DNA of 64,000 bases, from the NCBI GenBank assembly GCA_963805795.1, contig CAWDVG010000001.1, positions 1,178,001 to 1,242,000 of the forward strand. The letters are read 5' to 3'. Of the stretch, positions 1-9,000 are shown piece by piece. Position 1 is the first letter of the stretch. Each line of letters opens with the position of its first letter. The notes under the pieces were generated by a model that was not told the origin of the DNA, did not search any database, and saw only the letters and a program-made list of their open reading frames with translations. The DNA is from CAWARU01 sp963805795. Lineage in GTDB: Bacteria; Pseudomonadota; Gammaproteobacteria; UBA6186; Azoamicaceae. The translations under genes and the position numbers were made by a program.

Positions 1-900
1 CTCAGGTTTCTGAGAAGCAATTTTGACAAGGTAAAGAGCAGGTGGCCAGAATGGAAAACTGAGTAAATTTTCATGCTTTAAAGCGCTCCTTGGTCTGTCA
101 AACTGTTTCAACTCATCTAAGTGTTCAAGCCAATCAGCCGACTTTATATTTTCAAAAAAGAAATCATAATCCGCAGTTCGCTGAATTTTGCCAAGGATAG
201 CTCTTACATGTTCTTTATTAGGCGTATTATATTCACCCTCCTCAATGATTTTCTTAATTTCATCTTGAACCTCAAAGGTTCGGGGCTCAAGACAATTCAA
301 AAGGAAATATTCAAATCGTTTGAGATTTTCTAAAAAAGTACTTTGAACAGTTGGATTATAGTGGGCAGTTTTAGTAAAATAATCGTGATAATCAACCCAC
401 TCCTTTGCCCTCATATCTTCAATATCATCTGGCAAGGGTATATGACTGAAATTTTGTTTCCGCAAAATAGATTGAACCATAGCCCGTCTATCTTTCCTGA
501 TTCTCTCTTCTGCTTCTAACATAGATTGAATTTCACACAAAAATTGTCGAAGATCCTCATTAATATGACCTTCCCACTTTGGCTCTCCTGGCCAACGTCC
601 TTTGGCACACATTTTTTTCCATTTGTGATCCACTCTTTTAACAAAGTTAGTCAGAGATTGCTTGGCCCCCTCTTCAATTGGAACGTCAATTACACCTGGT
701 AATTTACGCATCATTTCCCGAAGCGCATGTGCAGTTAAATAAAGCTTATCATCATTATCTGTCTGTGATAGTACTTTCAATGCAGATAAGTACATTCGAG
801 CAAGATCCTTACTTTTTTTCTTAATGGCATTATAAAGCTGATTTTGCAAGGGCTCCAAATTTAAAGCACCTTCATGTAGCTTATATTCGTCGATCATCAT
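1..900 (-). CDS. N-terminal 300 residues of a large uncharacterised protein, truncated by the window edge
   Basis: An uninterrupted minus-strand frame runs from ATG at 900 off the left edge. The start is supported by AGGA 7 nt upstream (ATAAGACAGGAATTT) and doubled ATG codons. The product is soluble and charged, with no signal peptide or membrane segment. Near residues 255-295 it contains a spaced pattern FFFEN..S.DWLEHL then LSFPFWPPALYLVKIA. I recall a similar FF..L...W...L....FP.WP...YL pattern from large uncharacterised proteins of more than 1000 residues, some in defence islands. That is memory, not a search result. It follows fic and ardA in the same direction, in a typical cargo position at the ICE end. 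No function is assigned. Confidence 0.7.
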   Translation of the reverse strand, partial: MMIDEYKLHEGALNLEPLQNQLYNAIKKKSKDLARMYLSALKVLSQTDNDDKLYLTAHALREMMRKLPGVIDVPIEEGAKQSLTNFVKRVDHKWKKMCAKGRWPGEPKWEGHINEDLRQFLCEIQSMLEAEERIRKDRRAMVQSILRKQNFSHIPLPDDIEDMRAKEWVDYHDYFTKTAHYNPTVQSTFLENLKRFEYFLLNCLEPRTFEVQDEIKKIIEEGEYNTPNKEHVRAILGKIQRTADYDFFFENIKSADWLEHLDELKQFDRPRSALKHENLLSFPFWPPALYLVKIASQKPE

Positions 901-1006
901 AAATTCCTGTCTTATCTTACAAAACCGATATGGCCGAAACCACTTCTTCTAAATTCAACACTTTTACTTTAATTAACTTCTCCATTTTTTGACAATCAAT
1001 AAAATA

Positions 1007-2173
1007 CTAAACATTTTCTTTTATTGGCAAAAATCCTTTCTCCCCTAATGTTTTTATTATTCCTCTTAGCAAATAGTTGTTATCAAAGCGAATAACATAT
1101 TTTCTTGTTTTATCTTTTTCAGGTTGAAGCATCTTCTTATCAATTAATCTTTTGATTTGGCGAGACACCTCAGAATCTAATTTACCTTTGAATATTTCCT
1201 TCAAATCACTCGCTTGAATGACTTGCTTTTGGGTGACTTGTTTTAGAACCTTTGATTCAATATCAGTTATATATTGACGTTCAATGGAATAATCAATTGT
1301 TGGCAACAAAATTTCTCTTTTTAAAAATTCATAGTCTAGCAGCTTATCAATTTTTTCAATTTCATCTTTCAAGCCCCTTAACATGTACTCACACCAACTT
1401 AAGATACCTTCATCTGTTGCGGTGTCGGCCTGAGATAAATAGGTATAATAATTTTCCCTATTGCTACAAAAAACGGCGGTCGGATTTAATATTCTTCCAA
1501 CATCAACATTAAAACCTAATTTAACGAGCATTGCATAAGTAAAAAGACGAACTGTTCTCCCATTTCCATTTGTAAATGGATGTATCCAAACAAACCTATG
1601 ATGGGCGATTGCTGTTTTTAATAAACTATATTTAGCACCATCGTTTTTGTTGATAAATTCGAATAGTTCATTCATATATTCATCAATCTTCAGGGATTCG
1701 GGAGGTCTATGTGTAGATTTTGCAATTATTACATTCTTTTTCCTATATTCCCCTGGTGTGTGATCCCCTTCACCTTCAGGGGGGGGCAATAATCCATCAA
1801 CTACTCTTTTGTGAATTTCGCTAACAAATAGCCTGTTAATAGGGTAATCTCTAATATGCTCCTCAATAAAAGCCATTGTTTCTTCAATATTTTGGATTTC
1901 TTTTATACTAGGTGAAACATTTGTTTTTTGTTGTTCAAGCTTAGTTTCAATATACTCTGCAATAGTGGTATTATTGCCTTCTATTCTTGCCGAACCAATA
2001 CTTTCTAATGTATGGAAGATGTGCTTTAGCTGAAAAAAGACTAATGAATGAGTAGAGCCTAATAGCTTCTTTTTTCGCAAGTGATCTAACTCAATAATTA
2101 GGTCTGTTAATGGTGATTTAAAAGATGGTTCCACTAAATTTAGTGCATAATGCTTAAATTCTGACTCTAACAT
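1007..2173 (-). CDS. Fic-domain protein with N-terminal inhibitory motif and C-terminal winged helix
   Basis: 388 residues. The core motif reads HPFTNGNGRTVR, matching HxFx(D/E)GNGRxxR except that the usual acidic residue, which helps bind Mg2+, is Asn. Near residues 60-66 SARIEGN fits the (S/T)xxxE(G/N) inhibitory helix, so this should be a class II Fic protein with self-inhibition from an N-terminal helix. The last 100 residues look like a winged-helix domain (VTQKQVIQASDLKEIFKGK, then SRQIKRLIDKKML). Fic proteins usually transfer AMP from ATP to protein hydroxyls; the target here is unknown. It lies between ardA and the left-edge gene on the same strand, so cargo or a self-acting toxin/regulator are both possible. 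Confidence 0.88.
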   Translation of the reverse strand: MLESEFKHYALNLVEPSFKSPLTDLIIELDHLRKKKLLGSTHSLVFFQLKHIFHTLESIGSARIEGNNTTIAEYIETKLEQQKTNVSPSIKEIQNIEETMAFIEEHIRDYPINRLFVSEIHKRVVDGLLPPPEGEGDHTPGEYRKKNVIIAKSTHRPPESLKIDEYMNELFEFINKNDGAKYSLLKTAIAHHRFVWIHPFTNGNGRTVRLFTYAMLVKLGFNVDVGRILNPTAVFCSNRENYYTYLSQADTATDEGILSWCEYMLRGLKDEIEKIDKLLDYEFLKREILLPTIDYSIERQYITDIESKVLKQVTQKQVIQASDLKEIFKGKLDSEVSRQIKRLIDKKMLQPEKDKTRKYVIRFDNNYLLRGIIKTLGEKGFLPIKENV

Positions 2174-2402
2174 TTAACATGCCCCCCTGAAAGATTTAAC
2201 ATATATCAAAAAATATCCATAAATATCATTACGTTATGATATTTTTTTAAACATAACATTTAACAATCCGTCTAAAAACATCATTATGAGTTACCATATT
2301 TAGAAATACAATATATCCGAATAATGAAATTAGGTGTCGTTACTCCTATTAATGTTGAATTGATCAGGATGGTCCACCAAAGAACCATCCTAAGACCTAA
2401 TG

Positions 2403-2966
2403 TTAATTGCGCGAAAACACATGATTCTTTCCACCTGCCTCTAATAAGAAAAATTCATCAAGAAAGATGTCTCTTTTAAAGGAGGCGTAGTCAATATAAC
2501 CCTGAATTGTTTCAGGAATGGCCGCCATATAGCAATCATCGAAGAGCTGTATTGCAAACTCCAATTCGTTTTCATATTCCCCTTGATAACGATTTTCCAT
2601 GGCATTTCTGGCCGAATCGATGTCACCATAATAACCTAAGATCCCGGCTCCCAGTGGACCATGCTCCACTAAAAAAACGGCTATGCTTTGAACCACTTCA
2701 AGGTCTTCATTTTCGCTTAGAGTTAGGGTACCAAAGTTGTGACAATGTATTGCCCATTCTTCAGCATTTGGAATTGGACTTTTTGATAACATCATTTGGA
2801 TTTCTTCATGGATTTGCTCAACTTCTTGGGTTGCATCAATCCAAGATCCGTAATGCCTACCCGCGTTATAAGCCGCCAAACAAGCGACATAAATTTGGGG
2901 TATCGATTCATCAAGGTTGGTGGGGTTGTTTAAAGAAACAAGATCGTTTAAGCTGGCATCAGACAT
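2403..2966 (-). CDS. ardA: ArdA-type antirestriction protein
   Basis: 187 residues, strongly acidic, beginning with an ArdA signature: IYVACLAAYNAGRHYGSWID near residues 25-44 matches the family pattern IYVxxLxAYNxGxxxGxWIDA. ArdA folds as an elongated DNA mimic that occupies the DNA groove of type I restriction and methylation enzymes, protecting incoming DNA during conjugation. The many Asp and Glu residues (for example EVEQIHEEIQ and ENELEFAIQLFDD) fit that. ATG at 2966 is preceded by GAAAGGAG about 8 nt upstream. Its position among the genes beyond traI agrees with a role in the recipient cell. Length is slightly above the roughly 165 residues of plasmid ArdA. Confidence 0.92.
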   Translation of the reverse strand: MSDASLNDLVSLNNPTNLDESIPQIYVACLAAYNAGRHYGSWIDATQEVEQIHEEIQMMLSKSPIPNAEEWAIHCHNFGTLTLSENEDLEVVQSIAVFLVEHGPLGAGILGYYGDIDSARNAMENRYQGEYENELEFAIQLFDDCYMAAIPETIQGYIDYASFKRDIFLDEFFLLEAGGKNHVFSRN

Positions 2967-3335
2967 GGTTGGACTCCTTTCAGTCTAACTGTGTTTAGGG
3001 GTGTAAAGGTGTTACAAGCACTTTTGCATCCCGCCTTGATTTCTCGTTCAAGAAATCTACTTTAATAATAGCCAAAAATGATTATTTTGTAAATAGTTTT
3101 TCTGCTTTTTTCGATTATTTTTTATTTATTTTTCTCCAGTCTTTATCTGTTTTTAAAATAAATTTTGCTGCTTCATTATAAAAATCTTCTACCTCAGATA
3201 TGGAAAATTCCCTACAATAACTTCTAACTTCTTCCAATAAATCTGATGGCACTTGAATTCGTATTTTTTCAAAAGATTTGACCTGGCTAGGGGTGTGAGT
3301 AGACCGGCAAGATCGCTCCTGCCAGCCCCTCCTCA

Positions 3336-3368
3336 GACCCGTACGTGCAGAATTCCCGCATACGGTTC
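3336..3368 (-). ncRNA. Group II intron domain V hairpin (non-canonical)
   Basis: The minus-strand sequence begins GAACCGTATGCGGG and ends GCACGTACGGGTC, the layout of bacterial domain V (normally GAGCCGTATG ... GTACGGTTC). The catalytic triad that is normally AGC (or CGC) reads AAC. Its partner base, normally U in a G·U wobble, is G, so the pair becomes an A/G mismatch. Domain V holds the catalytic metal site, so this could impair splicing. Confidence 0.7.
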
Positions 3369-3386
3369 CCGACTACTCGACGAACT

Positions 3387-4757
3387 TTAGGTTCTATTCA
3401 GTACATTGGGAAATATTGATACTATTTTGAATTTCGTAGGAAATTTTAATCTAACTAGCATGTTGATATATGATTCCCACTTCATTCGCTTTCGACCACC
3501 ACGAAGGTTAATCCACCAGAATATTATTCTTTTCGTAACATTCAGAAACGATCTTACTCGTCTTCCGTTATCCGAAATACCATGGTAGTTTACCCATCCA
3601 ACCACTACCTTAATCACTCGTTTAATAGTCTTACCTGTTCCTGCATTTCGATTCTTTCTCAGAAATTCTCGTAGTCCATTAAGTTTACGCGTAAAGCGAT
3701 CCGCTCTCGAAGTGTATTTTAACCTCCAGAACTTTTTCGTTTCCGACATACCCCAATAACATGTGAAACCAAGAAATTTATATGTAGCCAATCGATCACC
3801 TTCATTAGCCGCTTTTAGTGCTGCATTGCACCCAGAGGCTATCACTTGTGATTTATCAGCATGCAGTTTCAGGCCATATTTCCCGAGCCTTTTCGGTAGC
3901 GCTTCATAAAATCGCTCTGCATCCATCTTCCGCTCAAAAGTAAATACCATATCATCAGCGTAGCGCACTAACTCGGCATTTCCTTTTATGTGTGTCTTTT
4001 TGATTTCTTCAAACCAAGTATCCACAACATAATGTAGGTATATGTTAGCTAGAGTGGGTGATATACTCGAACCCTGCTGACAGCCAATCGTATTCTTCTC
4101 AACAGCATCACCTACACTAATTGGGGCCGTAATTAATACTTGCACCAAGTGCAGGAATCTTCTGTCTGTAATTTTCTTCCTTAAACATTCCAACAGTGTC
4201 TTATGAGGGATCGTGTTAAAATATTTCTGAAGATCAATTTCCACAACAGCGCCATTAGAAAAACGATAGGTGGCTGCTTTTAACGCTTTTAGTGCGTCAT
4301 GACAATTACGATTGGGGCGGAAACCATATGAGGTTGACAGAAATATTGGCTCAAATACCTTGCTCAAGATAGTGTTTACAGCAGTCTGTACTAATTTATC
4401 TTCAAAACAAGTTATTGCTAGTGGCCTCGTACTCCCGTCCTCTTTTTGGATCTCCACGATTCTTGATGGTCGCGGTTTATAGGTGCCTCTGCGAATACGT
4501 TTGATTAGATCTTCGAGATTTTCCTCTAGTCTTTTCCCGTACTTCTCTTTGGTCACCTTATCGATACCAACGGCTTTCTTCCCATCCGCCTGCTGATATA
4601 GCTCCCTTAGCATATTGATACTAATGACGTGTCCAACGTTGTTGAATACAGTATCAGGTTTCTCAATAGCCAATGTACCTATGCGTTCAATTTTCGTTAA
4701 CCATGTATTTCCGTCTTGTCTGTGTACGGACATTGTTTCACTCTTACGCTCTTTCAA
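3387..4757 (-). CDS. ltrA: Group II intron reverse transcriptase/maturase
   Basis: 456 residues lying inside the intron. Reverse transcriptase blocks are clear: RPLAITCFEDKLVQ, then FEPIFLSTSYGFRPNRNCHDAL, VEIDLQKYFNTIPH, GCQQGSSISPTLANIYLHYVVD and the catalytic LVRYADDMVFTFE (Y-A-D-D near residue 266). The maturase X domain follows (RFTRKLNGLREFLRKNRN ... VVVGWVNYHG). No HNH endonuclease motif is visible at the C-terminus, as in intron types that insert without second-strand cleavage. It binds its intron RNA, helps splicing and reverse-transcribes into DNA targets. No frameshift is seen. An alternative start is the internal Met9. Confidence 0.95.
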   Translation of the reverse strand: MKERKSETMSVHRQDGNTWLTKIERIGTLAIEKPDTVFNNVGHVISINMLRELYQQADGKKAVGIDKVTKEKYGKRLEENLEDLIKRIRRGTYKPRPSRIVEIQKEDGSTRPLAITCFEDKLVQTAVNTILSKVFEPIFLSTSYGFRPNRNCHDALKALKAATYRFSNGAVVEIDLQKYFNTIPHKTLLECLRKKITDRRFLHLVQVLITAPISVGDAVEKNTIGCQQGSSISPTLANIYLHYVVDTWFEEIKKTHIKGNAELVRYADDMVFTFERKMDAERFYEALPKRLGKYGLKLHADKSQVIASGCNAALKAANEGDRLATYKFLGFTCYWGMSETKKFWRLKYTSRADRFTRKLNGLREFLRKNRNAGTGKTIKRVIKVVVGWVNYHGISDNGRRVRSFLNVTKRIIFWWINLRGGRKRMKWESYINMLVRLKFPTKFKIVSIFPNVLNRT

Positions 4758-5295
4758 TCTGCTAGCCCTTCACTCCCCGGTCTTCTTATTACCGCTTCTT
4801 CGCTACTATGGCTGACTAAGCAGTCCGCTTCCCATTTCGGATCGCTTACCTTGCGAGGGCTTGCGTTTCCAATACTTCTTCCTTGAAGGGTCATACGGAC
4901 TTTTCCCAGGTGATGTCACTTACCTCTACAAACTCGCCAACGTCTTCTACCCCGGATGATTGATACCTTTTGTATAAACCAGAACAACCTCCAGATATCT
5001 ATTGTCTGCTGTGTTATCAACCACATCGACTCTCATCAACTTTGCCTTTTCGGGGCTTACGTACCGCGCGCCTTTCGGCTTCGGCTCGAATGTTCCGCTG
5101 TCTACGCTTCATCCCTATTCTATTACTAGGTAGGGCGCAAGACTCGCTACTCGGTGGAGCTGGTTCCTCCTTCCGTCGAGGGACTTTCACCCTCAGGTAA
5201 ATGCACCTTAACTGGCGCACTAATAATGGGCATAACCTTTCTCCAAATTTGCCTAAGAACAAACCTATTATAGAACCATTTTTCAAATAAAACAT

Positions 5296-5720
5296 CTAAA
5301 AATTCATATCGATCTTTCTTTATTTTTTAGGATAGGCTCGCAAAAAAACTCGCCACCTTTTGTTTTATTTTTGTCCTAAAGCCTGGTATCCTATATAAAA
5401 TCCCAAACAAACCGAAATTACTAAAGCAGCCCATTTTCGATCTCTGCACACCTGACGCACCGCCGTAAAATATTAAAATTCCCTGTTATTTTCAGTGTTT
5501 TTTAATTTCGATCTCTCAATAAATCCATTTTACAAATGTTAGGTTATAACATCCCCATGGTAGATTATAACATCTTAAAAATGTCGGAAAATAATCTTAT
5601 GGAAATCAAGATATTAAAAACCAACAACCATGTTAGGATATAACATTTACCGAAATTTTAAATATTAGAATATAACATCTATCAACAAGAGTAATTAAAG
5701 AATTATTATTTATCTGGTGA
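5296..5720. other. Non-coding, oriT-like region
   Basis: 425 bp without a convincing gene. It is AT-rich and holds four phased 16-bp repeats (5538-5679). It sits between a relaxase-linked ribbon-helix-helix gene and the split small gene, where MOBF systems can keep oriT and accessory-protein sites. No nic site could be identified by eye, so the oriT assignment is inference. Confidence 0.45.
5538..5679. repeat. Four direct 16-bp repeats, helically phased
   Basis: Copies at 5538-5553 (GTTAGGTTATAACATC), 5559-5574 (GGTAGATTATAACATC), 5632-5647 (GTTAGGATATAACATT) and 5664-5679 (ATTAGAATATAACATC). Starts are 21, 73 and 32 bp apart, close to 2, 7 and 3 helical turns, placing them on one face of the DNA. 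Copies 1 and 3 contain an inverted GTTA/TAAC pair around a 5-nt centre. This suggests binding sites for a dimeric protein, probably the adjacent ribbon-helix-helix product. Confidence 0.75.
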
Positions 5721-6035
5721 TTAAGAAGTTTCCTGCGAGACGGAAGCAACGAATTCCTTAGCTTTGGCATAAGCCTTTTCCTTCATTTCAGGACCGCCTT
5801 CTACTAAAGCCAATAGACATTCTTCAAGCAAATAATGGTCCATAATGGAATAATTTATGGCATGGTTACTTAAGACCTGCACCTCTCCTCCACTTGAACC
5901 TAAATCCTCATTTTCTATCCCAGACTGTAGTAAAATCCTTACTGTCTCGCTAATATTATCGACCCCGAATTGTTTGCCCTTTTCGATGATTTTTTGATGC
6001 AAATGGTCCGATACTATAACTGAAAGTTGTGGCAT
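5721..6035 (-). CDS. Ribbon-helix-helix protein, probable relaxosome accessory factor or tra repressor
   Basis: 104 residues when started at ATG 6035, which has AAAGGAGGAA 8 nt upstream. An upstream ATG at 6065 lacks such a site. Residues 1-40 fit a ribbon-helix-helix fold: strand MPQLSVIVSD, helix HLHQKIIEKGKQFG, then DNISETVRILLQSGIE. An acidic, helical C-terminal half follows (YLLEECLLALVEGGPEMKEKAYAKAKEF). The gene lies directly downstream of traI and next to the phased repeats, so it may act like TraY or TrwA at oriT and on transfer promoters. That role is inferred from position and fold only. Confidence 0.72.
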   Translation of the reverse strand: MPQLSVIVSDHLHQKIIEKGKQFGVDNISETVRILLQSGIENEDLGSSGGEVQVLSNHAINYSIMDHYLLEECLLALVEGGPEMKEKAYAKAKEFVASVSQETS

Positions 6036-6070
6036 AACTAGTTCCTCCTTTGGTAAATTCGCCAATGTTT

Positions 6071-9000
6071 CTAACGTTCAAGCTCATGATTTACTGCTTT
6101 AGTTAATGGAAGCTGTGGGTGTTCGGATTGCAGATCTAGAGCATTTTTTTTCTGTTCAACCTGAATTTTCTGCAAGGTAACCGATAACTGGGGTTCCTGA
6201 ATTTTTAAAGTATTGATGTCTTTTATTTCTATCATTTGGTCCAAAATTTTCTGCACAGCAGGGGTCCCTCCCTGCTTCAAAACATCATTAAAATCGACTT
6301 TCTTCAGCCCCGCCATCTCAGACGGTATAGCAACAAACACCCTTCTCCCCACTGACAAATGAAACTCTACAGCATCAATCACATTTTTTTTTGTATTAGA
6401 ACTAGCAGGGTCATTATCAGCGCAAATGATAACTTTTTGGATGTCCGAACCTACCGGAACATTCTTAAGCTGAGAAGCGGATAGGCTTGCTACGACGGTC
6501 TCATTTGGCACAGCTTTACTAACACTTAAAGCCGTTTCTATGCCCTCGGCCACCCACAAAGAACTTGGGGCAACCCCCTTCTGGACAACAACGGATCCCT
6601 TAGCAGATAACCCAACATTAGCCTTTCGAGTAGCCGAAATTTCCTTGCCTTTAGCGTCAATGAATGTCTCCTTGTATTGGGATCCATCAGGACTCAAAAA
6701 CACCCTTACAAAGCCAATAATGGTGTTATTTTTATCTCGATATGGGGCAATTAAGGCCGGTGTTTTTTTCTTAGTATCTAAATGGATCCCATCAGCTCTA
6801 AAACGAAAATCCTCTGGCAATTTTCCAGAAATCGCTCTCTCCTCTCTAAGATATTTTTCCGCCAAAGTGCCCTTAATTGAGACGGCTTTTTTGTATTCTT
6901 GCTGTGCATACTTTATCTTTTTCGTTTGAGTATTGGCTTCATTTGCGCCCATATCCTTAGTCGGTTGTTTGATTATCGAAGAACGATTAGAGATATGTTC
7001 TTTTTGTTGTAATCCACATTCTCTAGCTAATTCCTTTACCGCTTCCTTCCACTCTAGATCGTAGATCTCCTTATACAATGACACCAGTCCCTTACCACCC
7101 TTAGCTACCTCAAAGTTACTCCAAACACCGGCTTTTGATCCTGACAAGGTTAAGGAAAATGAGCCTTTACTTCCCCATCTTGCCTCCCTACCAGACACCC
7201 TACTAGGGGGTCCAAGCCAACGTGTGGCATAACCCAAACTATCCGTTGTCAAACGATTTTCAAGTTCATTAATATCAATCCTAGGTTGGCTTCGCTGGGC
7301 GAATAATTTAGTTTGTGATACGCTTTTTTCAACCGATTTAGGACGTACAACATTAAGCTGTTCTTGCTTCCCTGAGACCCACAGGGGTGAATTTTTGACC
7401 ACTTCACCTTGATCAGTGTGATTGCCTATTTGCCTATCCTTACGTTCTGCCTTACCCCTAATATTCTCAACCAATCGCTCTACTGCTTTGTTTAAATCCT
7501 TCCAATTAGGGTCAAGATGGCGCAGAGCGGACCCTTCATTCCCTTTATGTCTTTCTAAGGTTTTTTGAAAATCCTGACTATGAGGAACGATAAGACACAA
7601 GTTATCACCGCGGGTAATTTGAACCAGAAAGCTTTTTTGAGTGGTTGATAGCGGTAACTCATTGTCTCTACGTGCTTCAAATGGCGGGAAGTAGTCCCAT
7701 GATTTATCTTTCTCAGCTTTAACCGTATGAACACTGCTATTACTATCTTTAAGCGTCAATTCATCATTGTTAATGGCTGTCACAGAGACCAATCTTGAAG
7801 TTGCGCCATAAAACAATTCATCTTTTGATAGATTGATCTTGGGTAAAACAATCGTATCGCCTATTTGCAAATCTGAGCTTTTCTTTGAAAGCGGCTTTGG
7901 TCCATCGCCATAGGCCAACACAAAACCCACATCACGACCTTGACCAGCATAAGCAGTTAAAGCGTAACCATAATCCAGATGCTTATTCTCATTTTTATTT
8001 AAATCCAGGGTAATAGTATTTCCATTGATGAGTAATATTTTAGCCAAGGAACCCTCTATTTCTAAAACCTTGGCTTTATCCCCATTAAAAACTCCTTGAG
8101 ATTCATTGTTACGTTTAAAAATAATGGTGTCATTTTTCATTAACTCTCTTTCGTCTTTGCGATAAATTTCAATATCGCTTGATCTTTGCAAATCCTTGGG
8201 AGTCCAGTACAGTCTTTCACCATTATCAAACATCAACGTCAATCGATGGTGTTTTAAATCGACCTCACTAATTTTCAAATACTCTCCCGTTTTAATGCCA
8301 AGCCTTGGATGGTTAGTGTTAAATCGAATGTAATCAGACACTTCATAAGAAAAAATATTAGTCTTTTCAATTTCATGCTGATCTCTCTGCAAAAACACGC
8401 TTGTTTTTAAAGCCTCACCCTGAAGTTCTTTCGATTCCTTGAACTTTTCTCGTATAGCCTGGTTGACGAAATTTCGATCTTCATTTAAAGGGGTAATGAT
8501 TAGGGTTTGTTCGCGATTTTCGTACTTCAAGCAGGTGTAAATATCGACAATCCTTCCCAAGGCTTCAGATTTAAGAGGAATTTCTTCTATGCTGTCTCGA
8601 AGCGTATGAATCGTTTTAGACATGTCCCCTGCATAAGCATGTTTCATTGCTTCAAAAGCTGTAGCATCTTTAAGTCGCACATTCTCTAACATAGCTGCCT
8701 TTGAAATACCATAAGCCAATATATCTTTAGATATTTCCCCGGCTCCTATCGAACCAATTTGTTTAAAATCTCCAATGACACTTAAACGAGCATCAAGCCT
8801 ATCGACGGCAGTTAACAATCTAAACATATCTTTGGTCGAAATTAAGGATGATTCATCCAAGATAATGACTCTATTCCCGCCATAATCATTTCTTGCCTTA
8901 TCAATATCAGTTGTTAATAACGATTCCACCCGTGTTAAAAATTGAGCAGTAGTCATCGAAGGAATGCCTGAAGCCGTTTGGGCCTGATTTCTAGCGCTAC

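Larger units (their letters stand above)
3295..5220 (-). mobile_element. Group II intron with maturase gene
   Basis: On the minus strand the element starts GTGCG (5220-5216) and ends CTCAC (3295), matching the 5' GUGYG and 3' AY rules. It contains a reverse transcriptase/maturase gene, and its 3' part has a domain V-like hairpin (3368-3336) followed by a domain VI-like hairpin (about 3330-3300). Length is about 1926 nt. The 3' end could move by 1-2 nt because the junction reads CACACCCC. It is inserted after codon 4 of a small gene. The altered domain V base triad and the frame problem at the exon junction suggest the intron may splice poorly. Confidence 0.85.
3115..5233 (-). pseudogene. Small ribbon-helix-helix-like gene split by a group II intron
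   Basis: The 3' exon (3294-3115) encodes a 60-codon tail with SFEKIRIQVPSDLLEEVRSY, resembling a CopG/Arc ribbon-helix-helix strand and helix. The 5' part is ATG CCC ATT ATT A at 5233-5221 with GGAG 7 nt upstream. Joining the parts as MPIITPSQVKSFEKI... gives a plausible 63-residue protein. However, canonical intron ends (GTGCG at 5220, CAC at 3295) leave one extra A and would yield MPIINP followed by a stop. The alternative ATG at 5295 joins in frame under canonical splicing but has a poor ribosome site and an unconvincing leader sequence. Whether a functional protein is made is unclear. It may be an accessory DNA-binding protein of the nearby oriT-like region. Confidence 0.6.

Noticed and set aside
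2507..2998. 163-codon plus-strand frame over ardA
   Set aside because: The opposite frame is a clear ArdA with its signature and acidic composition; this frame has no ribosome site.
5017..5295. 92-codon minus-strand frame crossing the 5' exon and intron
   Set aside because: It runs through the structured 5' region of the group II intron; only its first 25 codons lie outside the intron and they lack a ribosome site.
6540..6929. 129-codon plus-strand frame inside traI
   Set aside because: A shadow of the Toprim-coding part of traI; the minus frame has recognisable conserved motifs throughout.
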